A stretch of 8,337 bases of DNA from Thermoplasmatales archaeon ex4484_6 (GTDB lineage: Archaea > Thermoplasmatota > Penumbrarchaeia > Penumbrarchaeales > Penumbrarchaeaceae): positions 1-8,337 of the forward strand of contig NJDO01000073.1 in the NCBI GenBank assembly GCA_002254385.1. Reading direction: 5' to 3'. A model generated the notes under the pieces. That model worked only from the letters and a program-made list of their open reading frames with translations, searched no databases and was not told where the DNA came from. Below, piece after piece: positions 1-5,581 of this stretch. Every line of letters begins with the position of its first letter. Position 1 is the first letter of the stretch. Both the position numbers and the translations under genes were made by a program.

Positions 1-800
1 GGACCGTTATCGAGGGATGCCGTCAGGCTTGCTACGTTACTGGTATCCTCCGAAACCTTCCATCTTGACGTTACGGTTCTGCTGGAGAAGATACTCCCTT
101 CCAAAGGGGTCATGATTGAGAGCGATGGCGGAAGGGTATCCACAATGAAATTTCGTGTCAAATTCACGGTATTGCCGGCAATGTCCCTTGCCGATAGTCT
201 AAGATAATGTCTTCCATCTGATAGATCATTGTATTTTGTACTCGTCGATCCCAGGACATCCTTCACTCCCATTTCATCAAGGGATATGAGTAATCGTTCG
301 ATCCCACTTCCCTCATCCTCAGCTTTGTAGAAAACCTCCACATCTTTCACCCCCAGAATTGCCATCTCGGAGGGTGATGTGATGTCTATTCTCGGAGCTT
401 CATCATCAGGGGAGGATGATTCGATATTGCTGTTATCGCTCTGGCCCAGGTCCGTATCGGTCCTCACGAAATAGCTGTATGTGTGTCCATGTACGACATC
501 ATGGTCCTCAAAGGTAAATACGTCTCTTTCCACCTGTGAAAGAAGTAAAAAATCCATTCCGTCCCTTGACCTGTATATTGAGAAACCCACAGCACTGATG
601 TATCCGATTTCTGGCTCCTCCCAAGTGAGAAGTATACTCTGAGGCCTTGGATGAGCAGTGAACGATGAAGGTGGTGAAACGGGGAGTATGGGGGATCCGG
701 AGACTCGGAACGGAGAATCATCAAAAGGAAGCAATGATACTGAAAAAGTGAACAGGATTGATAAGGAAACTGCCATACAGGTAATATCTTGGCACCTCAT
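1..800 (-). CDS. Secreted fibronectin type III / Ig-like surface protein, N-terminal part (3' end beyond left edge)
   Basis: The minus-strand frame stays open from an ATG at 800 to the window edge: 266 codons and no stop, so the gene is cut by the window. Residues 9-25 (MAVSLSILFTFSVSLLP) form a hydrophobic signal-peptide core. Residues ~42-128 resemble a fibronectin type III domain: a proline-rich lead-in, the strand SILLTWEEPE, then GFSIYRSRDG and a terminal HTYSYFVRTDTD strand. Residues ~135-222 look like an Ig-like domain with APRIDITSP, YKAEDEGSGI and LRLSARDIAGN, a pattern common in archaeal and bacterial surface proteins. A second such domain starts near 224 (PPSLSIMTPLEG). The likely role is extracellular binding or wall structure; no catalytic motif is visible. 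An in-frame GTG at 812 lies about 10 nt after AAGGAG and is an alternative start; a stop codon precedes it in frame. It is not visibly related in sequence to the two giant proteins further right. Confidence 0.85.
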   Translation of the reverse strand, partial: MRCQDITCMAVSLSILFTFSVSLLPFDDSPFRVSGSPILPVSPPSSFTAHPRPQSILLTWEEPEIGYISAVGFSIYRSRDGMDFLLLSQVERDVFTFEDHDVVHGHTYSYFVRTDTDLGQSDNSNIESSSPDDEAPRIDITSPSEMAILGVKDVEVFYKAEDEGSGIERLLISLDEMGVKDVLGSTSTKYNDLSDGRHYLRLSARDIAGNTVNLTRNFIVDTLPPSLSIMTPLEGSIFSSRTVTSRWKVSEDTSNVASLTASLDNG

Positions 801-834
801 CTGAAACGGCACTCCATTTCATCTCCTTAATACT

Positions 835-842
835 TTTTTATA
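835..842. promoter_or_regulatory. Bidirectional TATA-like box in the divergent intergenic region
   Basis: The 80 bp between the divergent starts at 800 and 881 hold one clear AT-rich box, TTTTTATA on the plus strand and TATAAAAA on the minus strand. Counting about 25 nt downstream puts plus-strand initiation near 862-868, just at the ribosome binding site of the hydrolase. The minus-strand start would fall near 812, right at the alternative GTG codon, so that transcript could be leaderless. Both start positions follow from the usual archaeal TATA spacing and were not observed. No operator-like palindrome was seen. Confidence 0.45.
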
Positions 843-867
843 GCATGCGTCATTTTCCATGTCTGCT

Positions 868-874
868 GAAGGAG
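868..874 (+). promoter_or_regulatory. Ribosome binding site of the cysteine hydrolase gene
   Basis: GAAGGAG lies 6 nt before the ATG at 881 and is complementary to the usual 16S rRNA 3' end. It supports this ATG as the start of the hydrolase. Confidence 0.7.
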
Positions 875-880
875 TAGTAA

Positions 881-1480
881 ATGCGGTTCATATCAGTGGA
901 TCTTCAGAATGATTTTGCTTCAGAGGGTGGAAAGTACTACGTTCCCCGCACTTCGATAGAATTTATTGAAAATGTACTATTACCTTTCCTCAGAGATAAT
1001 GAGATCAAGGTTTCGGAGATAATCTCTGATTACCGACAGCCAAGAAAGGGGGATGACAGGAACTGCTGCATACCGGGAGAATGGGGGTATCTTTCACTCC
1101 TTCCCGAAAGTGCTGTCAAGGGTAGAAGGTGGATAAAATCGATGAACGATCCAACGTGGATAAGGGAGAATATCGGCATTCCCGGCAGCATTCCGGGTGA
1201 ACCCTATCAGCATCCGGAAGGATTCGATGCCTGGCTGGAGGAAAATCTCGGTTCTCCCGAGGATGCAGGACCAGTGACCCTGTTCGGTCTGACACTCGAC
1301 AGATGTGTTCTTTGCTGTGCACAGCAGCTGACGTTCAGAGGATACAAGGTACTTTACCTTGCTGAAGGAACCGATACAGCTTCGGGAGACGTTTCCGAGA
1401 GGGAGCTCATGATAGAATCGCCTCCGTTCATCTACTTCGGGAAGGGGATCCGTTTTTCGGATCTGGTCGACAGATTCTGA
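881..1480 (+). CDS. Cysteine hydrolase of the isochorismatase/nicotinamidase superfamily, substrate unknown
   Basis: A complete 199-residue cytosolic protein with no signal peptide or membrane segment, close to the usual ~180-220 residues of the family. Asp7 in VDLQNDF is the family's catalytic aspartate. GLTLDRCVLCCAQQ (136-149) matches the G-x-x-(T/L)-D-x-C-V nucleophile loop, with Cys142 as nucleophile, followed by the conserved FRGYKVLYLAEGTDTASG strand-loop. Lys86 in RRWIKSMNDPTW is the best candidate for the triad lysine. True nicotinamidases bind metal through an Asp-x-His motif plus two more histidines. Here the matching stretch is DYR (50-52) followed by NCCIPGEWGY (61-70), and the only histidine in the protein is His111. 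A nicotinamidase (pncA) assignment is therefore not justified. Cys62-Cys63 and Cys145-Cys146 are two unusual cysteine pairs. The gene is divergent from the FN3 protein gene and convergent with the giant surface-protein gene 12 bp away, so it is probably monocistronic. Superfamily is confident; substrate is unknown. Confidence 0.9.
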   Translation: MRFISVDLQNDFASEGGKYYVPRTSIEFIENVLLPFLRDNEIKVSEIISDYRQPRKGDDRNCCIPGEWGYLSLLPESAVKGRRWIKSMNDPTWIRENIGIPGSIPGEPYQHPEGFDAWLEENLGSPEDAGPVTLFGLTLDRCVLCCAQQLTFRGYKVLYLAEGTDTASGDVSERELMIESPPFIYFGKGIRFSDLVDRF

Positions 1481-1492
1481 TGCGGTTTCACT

Positions 1493-4400
1493 TCACTCCT
1501 CTGTATCTTCCGCTTCTCCCTTTTTCCTCAACATGAGGAAAAGCAAGCTACCAAGAATGAGAATGATGAGTATCATCATCAAGCAGATCAGAAGGAACGG
1601 GGGATTGCTGCTTGATGAACCCGAACTGGGTTCCTTGGGCATGACAGCGGTACCACTGCTGTCGGGTGCAAGGTCGGCACCTCCTTCCTTGTCCGAAAAA
1701 TGGTAGGAATATTCCCCTTCCCATTCAAAGGTCTCATACGGGATGAGCACCCTGTAGTGGCCCGGAACGTCTTCCTGGAGGAGGAATGAGCCCACTCCGT
1801 CAACGACTATGTATATGGTCAGGCCCGAGGGAGCTTCCACCTTCACATCCCATGTTCCGCTTTCCCTCACGGTGATATTCACCTTCTCGATAGTCCATAC
1901 TGGGGGAGAATACGGGGCCGGTGGTGTTGTCAGGGTCCCCGAGAATTCCAAAGCCCTGTCGTGGCCCCCGTCCGTGTCGGTGAAAAAATAGGCGTATGTG
2001 GTGTTCCATTCCAGCTCATCACCGCTGATATTGCCACGATATAATCCAAGCGGGCCCTCGACAAGAGGAAGATAGGCGTAGTTCTCGAGCATGAAATATA
2101 TGGATAGATTCGTCGGCGCCTCCACGATTATCGAAACGTTCTTCCCCTCATCCATGGATACGTTCGCCGAGAATATCATCCAGGGATCCGTTTCGTTCCC
2201 CGTTACGAAGGTCCATTGGTTGTTGGTTCCGGGCCACAGGAAGAAACCTTCAATGGAATTCACAATGGGAAGGATCGTTATGGAATAGTTGGTATCCGGC
2301 ATGAATGCATCATGCATCACCGTGAGTAGGGATTGGGAGATATCCCATTCCATCGTCAGGTTTCCCACTTCGGGTTCTATTATAACGGCGTTCTCAACGG
2401 AGGAGATGTTCATTGGATGCGAAAACTCCACGATGATGGGGGCATCCAGGAAAACGTTCGACCCTGTGGGGCTCGCGTATGTGATATTGATATATCCACC
2501 GGTTTCGAGCTCAACATACTCCAGTACCGGATTCACCTCTACCAGATATCCGGACACGATCAGATCATCGGAAATATTTGCTCTGTATCCGGATCTCTGA
2601 TCTTCAATGTAAAGCACTCCCTGTGGAGGTTCGGTCCTGAGGGTGTAGGTGCCGTGGTCCACATCATTGAACATGAACCTCCCATCAATATCCGACAGGG
2701 TCCACATTACGGGAGTATTTCCGGACAGCAGGGAAACATTGGCATTCGGTATGCCGGAAGTAATGGGTCCTCCCGAAGGGATGACCCTCCCCGAGATATC
2801 TGCCTGGCTCCTGTCAGGGAGAATTATCACCGTTGTGATGGGGGCCCATCCGTCGGTTGACAGGTAAGCTCCTTCGTAGGCATCGTAAAGTTCCGTTCTC
2901 TGGATCAGTATCCTGTATGTGCCCCTGTCTATCGTAAAGGAGAAATTACCATCATCATCGGTAATTGTCGAATTAACATCGACCATTTCATCATCTTCCA
3001 GCTTCTGGAGGGTCACATTAAGGGATGCCACGGGTGATTCGCCGCTGTCCTTCACGGTTCCCGAGAGTGTCGTTCTCGGGGCAAGGACGAATATGACATC
3101 TTCCATGTTCCCGTTCACCGTAACCTCGTAGTTGGAGCTGATGGTCTCGTTGATTATCGTGATGGAGTAATTACCGGGATAGAGATCTATCGAAAAACTC
3201 CCGTCATCGGGATCCGTCTGGTAGTTTCCTGCGTTATAGAGAGGATGATCCATGTCCTTGATGTTGAAATATGCAAATACCGGATCTCCGTCCTGATCCA
3301 CAACGGTCCCATTAATCCAGTACTTGATATCTACCATCGGTTCAAGGAATATATCATGGGTCGTATCGGCTCTTGTTGTCAGATCCACAGTCTCCTCGAG
3401 AGGGTAGTAACCATCCCTGTAAGTATGAAAAATAGTGTGGTCCATCCCCCAGGTCCTGTAGAATCCGGATGCATCCGAACCCGTATCATAGGAGAAAAGG
3501 GAAACCCCTTTCGGATGTTCCACCACGGGGCCCATGATCATTCTCGTATCGCCGCTGTAGGGGGAATAGGACACCGTGTGGATCTCCGCATGATTGAGGA
3601 TTCTTCCGGTGGTTGCGTCCTTGACGAATCCTGTCACCGGCTTCGGAACACCTCTGAGAACCACAACGATATCTCCAAGGCTACCCCCGTTTCCCGGGAT
3701 GGTCCTTTCAACCTGCATCATCGCATAAGGGTTCAAAACTGAATCGTAGAAATAGTCGTCTATCGAGAATATTGCTGTTGTTCCCGGATTGGCCCTGAAT
3801 GCGATCTTGCCGTTCTCATCCGATACGAACAGCATCGAGAACCCCCCGCTCGCTGCCTGGTACTCTATTCGGATGTTCTGGAAAGGTACCGGTGACCCAC
3901 TGGTGTCAACAAGGGTCACGTTCACATCCACAGGTACCAAGACATCTGGTGATTCCTCCCTGTCAAGGTAGAAGATCAATGGATCATTCGTTCCGTTGAT
4001 TATGGATATATCTCGATATTCACCTGCTGCGAAGGAGCAGCGGATGCTGAAGTAGTCGTAATCCCCGGCGGGCATGTCTCCCTCGTAAACACCTGTTTCG
4101 TTGAGGTTGTCATCGAAGCTGATGTAATGACCGTTTTCGTAATAATTTCCATAGAGATCGGCATACTGCAGTGGTATGCCGGATACTCTATCATAGGCTT
4201 CGATTCTGACGTGGCCCATGGGAACCTGCATCGAGTCCGTTTCCACTTCCCTGAGAACAACATTCACTTCGTGGTTCCCGTTTTTCGAGGCGATTATCTC
4301 CATGGATTTTTCCTCGTGGGAACTGGCATATATCCTGATAGATGTGGAATGACCTAGCGGCAGAGGACAGGTGACCTTTCCCTCGCTATCGACATCAAAC

Positions 4401-5479
4401 CGACCTGAGAAGCCCCATCTCCCATCCGGGGAAATAAACATGGAGTTCAATTCGACCGAAGCCGTGGTCAATGGAGCACTCGAGTTTCGAACCGTGAAGT
4501 TGTAGAGTACAGCTTCGGGATATGCAAGCTGGATTTCCCTGTCCATCGAACTTCCGTTGTTTATAATGTACAGCGAGAGATAGGTGGAAATTCCAGGATA
4601 TTCCGGAAGTACGATGGAAAGTCTCAGATTCGCCTCTCCTCTGGAACTGTCCAGTTCGAACCAACCATCGGAATCGGGATGGATATTGTTCTTTCTCTGG
4701 AGTCTGTGAGCGAAATCATCAAAATGATAATCTATGTCAAGTTCACCGTTTTTCACAGGTGTGGAATTGGATGGGTAGAGGAACCTTACACGGGATGTTG
4801 GATTGATTCCCCTCATCTCCATAAGGAAGATATTCATCGAGTATTCGTTCTTGCCTTCCTCCATGTAGAAGGAGATGGAATGGAAATTGTAGGCCCCCCC
4901 ACCATGGGTCGTGAGGGAGCATAGATTGTCCCCCGAATAGGGAACCGTGAAGAGGAATTTCCCATCGGATCCTGTTGTATTCACGGTATTGTGAGTGTTA
5001 CTGAAGATATCCCTTAGATGGAGCGAGACCGTTGCTCCGTTTATGGGGTCCCCCGTTTTACAGTCCCTCACCGTTCCCGAGATAGTTCTGTCGTGAGAAG
5101 GGAGGGGTTCGAGTCTGATGTCCAGGAAGATATGTTCATCGGGAAAAACCGAGATCCAATCCAGATATCTGTTGTTCCCACCAGGATCAAGGATCTTCAA
5201 CTTTCCATAGCCCAATCTGCTGAATGGTATCTCCATATTCATCTTTCCGGTGGAATTTGTCATACCGGACATGGAATAATAGTCCGGATAGAACCTCACA
5301 GAATAGCCCGAAGCCGGAGTGCCGTTTGATTCCGTAAGGTTCAAATGTATCATTCCGGGGTGGTACTCTTCGACATGAAATCTAGTTCCATTCGTATTTC
5401 CCAAGATTACATTGATGGGTACTACCATTAATAGGCTCAACATTAGAGAGAGTAGGACAGTGTTACGTTTGCACTTCAT
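1493..5479 (-). CDS. Giant membrane-anchored surface protein with carboxypeptidase-regulatory-like repeats
   Basis: A complete 1328-residue protein. Residues 1-27 are a signal peptide (MKCKRN, then a long hydrophobic core). About eight beta-sandwich modules of carboxypeptidase-regulatory/CNA-B-like type follow, clearest at ~130-222, 421-505, 515-610, 613-714, 720-800, 802-888 and 892-985, each with an I-S-G-x-V-type first strand and a D-G-x-F turn. An SbsA-like Ig domain spans ~993-1094 (APIIVEFSHPMN, then PDTNYSITI). Two copies of a short module lie at ~1100-1185 and 1194-1281. A Ser-rich linker leads to a membrane helix at ~1294-1317 and a charged tail starting RKKGEAE. About 30 N-x-S/T sequons suggest heavy N-glycosylation. 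An in-frame TTG at 5521 would add 14 residues, but it lies upstream of the start expected from the TATA-like box and spoils the signal peptide, so the ATG at 5479 is preferred. The likely role is a cell-surface stalk, adhesin or envelope protein; no enzyme motif was seen. It is paralogous to the next gene to the right. Confidence 0.93.
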   Translation of the reverse strand: MKCKRNTVLLSLMLSLLMVVPINVILGNTNGTRFHVEEYHPGMIHLNLTESNGTPASGYSVRFYPDYYSMSGMTNSTGKMNMEIPFSRLGYGKLKILDPGGNNRYLDWISVFPDEHIFLDIRLEPLPSHDRTISGTVRDCKTGDPINGATVSLHLRDIFSNTHNTVNTTGSDGKFLFTVPYSGDNLCSLTTHGGGAYNFHSISFYMEEGKNEYSMNIFLMEMRGINPTSRVRFLYPSNSTPVKNGELDIDYHFDDFAHRLQRKNNIHPDSDGWFELDSSRGEANLRLSIVLPEYPGISTYLSLYIINNGSSMDREIQLAYPEAVLYNFTVRNSSAPLTTASVELNSMFISPDGRWGFSGRFDVDSEGKVTCPLPLGHSTSIRIYASSHEEKSMEIIASKNGNHEVNVVLREVETDSMQVPMGHVRIEAYDRVSGIPLQYADLYGNYYENGHYISFDDNLNETGVYEGDMPAGDYDYFSIRCSFAAGEYRDISIINGTNDPLIFYLDREESPDVLVPVDVNVTLVDTSGSPVPFQNIRIEYQAASGGFSMLFVSDENGKIAFRANPGTTAIFSIDDYFYDSVLNPYAMMQVERTIPGNGGSLGDIVVVLRGVPKPVTGFVKDATTGRILNHAEIHTVSYSPYSGDTRMIMGPVVEHPKGVSLFSYDTGSDASGFYRTWGMDHTIFHTYRDGYYPLEETVDLTTRADTTHDIFLEPMVDIKYWINGTVVDQDGDPVFAYFNIKDMDHPLYNAGNYQTDPDDGSFSIDLYPGNYSITIINETISSNYEVTVNGNMEDVIFVLAPRTTLSGTVKDSGESPVASLNVTLQKLEDDEMVDVNSTITDDDGNFSFTIDRGTYRILIQRTELYDAYEGAYLSTDGWAPITTVIILPDRSQADISGRVIPSGGPITSGIPNANVSLLSGNTPVMWTLSDIDGRFMFNDVDHGTYTLRTEPPQGVLYIEDQRSGYRANISDDLIVSGYLVEVNPVLEYVELETGGYINITYASPTGSNVFLDAPIIVEFSHPMNISSVENAVIIEPEVGNLTMEWDISQSLLTVMHDAFMPDTNYSITILPIVNSIEGFFLWPGTNNQWTFVTGNETDPWMIFSANVSMDEGKNVSIIVEAPTNLSIYFMLENYAYLPLVEGPLGLYRGNISGDELEWNTTYAYFFTDTDGGHDRALEFSGTLTTPPAPYSPPVWTIEKVNITVRESGTWDVKVEAPSGLTIYIVVDGVGSFLLQEDVPGHYRVLIPYETFEWEGEYSYHFSDKEGGADLAPDSSGTAVMPKEPSSGSSSSNPPFLLICLMMILIILILGSLLFLMLRKKGEAEDTEE
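1637..1900 (-). repeat. Juxtamembrane module, copy B of the 1328-residue protein
   Basis: Residues ~1194-1281. It opens with WTIEKVNITVRESG, continues through VKVEAPSGLTIYIVVDG and PGHYRVLIP, and ends with YSYHFSDKEGGADL and a final S-G-T strand. It matches copy A immediately before it and the single copy in the paralogue. The fold is probably a small beta-sandwich, inferred from the alternating hydrophobic strands. I do not recognise a named family. Confidence 0.75.
1925..2182 (-). repeat. Juxtamembrane module, copy A of the 1328-residue protein
   Basis: Residues ~1100-1185. It shares with copy B the stretch VEAPTNLSIYFMLEN, the G-L-Y-R-G-x-I strand, the YAYFFTDTDGG signature and the closing F-S-G-T-L-T strand. 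About eight residues rich in proline separate the copies. Several sequons (residues 1106, 1114, 1124, 1150, 1159) fall in this copy, so it may be glycosylated close to the membrane. Confidence 0.75.
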
Positions 5480-5483
5480 TTGG

Positions 5484-5489
5484 ACCCCC
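5484..5489 (-). promoter_or_regulatory. Probable ribosome binding site deciding the ATG at 5479
   Basis: GGGGGT on the minus strand, one mismatch from GGAGGT, ends 4 nt before the ATG at 5479. The alternative TTG at 5521 has no comparable purine-rich site. Together with a signal peptide that begins directly at this ATG, this favours the shorter protein. Confidence 0.5.
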
Positions 5490-5531
5490 ACAGGTTTACG
5501 ATTACTGGAAAGGTATTTCAATCATTCGATG

Positions 5532-5545
5532 TAATATATTTTATT
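5532..5545 (-). promoter_or_regulatory. TATA-like box upstream of the 1328-residue surface protein gene
   Basis: The minus strand reads AATAAAATATATTA within the 102 bp between the two giant genes. A start about 25 nt downstream would lie near 5512, giving a leader of ~33 nt before the ATG at 5479. This suggests the gene can be transcribed independently of its upstream paralogue. The region 5480-5581 holds no other recognisable element and no clear terminator for the upstream gene. Confidence 0.45.
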
Positions 5546-5581
5546 GGAAATAACGGACTGGAGGAACGCACTGGAAGAATG

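Noticed and set aside
464..724. Minus-strand 86-codon ORF beginning MMILRSES
   Set aside because: It overlaps, in another frame, the open frame that encodes the signal peptide, FN3 and Ig-like domains. Its own translation is low-complexity-like and resembles no domain.
1493..1640. Archaeosortase (PGF-CTERM-like) sorting signal at the C-terminus
   Set aside because: The Ser-rich linker and membrane helix are followed by a basic-acidic tail, but no P-G-F or similar sorting motif precedes the helix. A plain membrane anchor is the simpler reading.
2333..2860. Plus-strand ORF of 175 codons antisense to the 1328-residue protein
   Set aside because: It is antisense to well-defined SbsA-like and regulatory-like modules conserved in the paralogue. 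Its translation has no recognisable domain and no ribosome binding site was evident.
3245..3742. Plus-strand ORF of 165 codons antisense to the 1328-residue protein
   Set aside because: A His/Ile-rich shadow of conserved sandwich modules; no domain signature and no promoter.
5480..5521. TTG at 5521 as start of the giant surface protein
   Set aside because: It would add 14 residues ahead of a good signal peptide and lies upstream of the transcription start expected from the TATA-like box at 5532-5545. The ATG at 5479 has a nearby GGGGGT.
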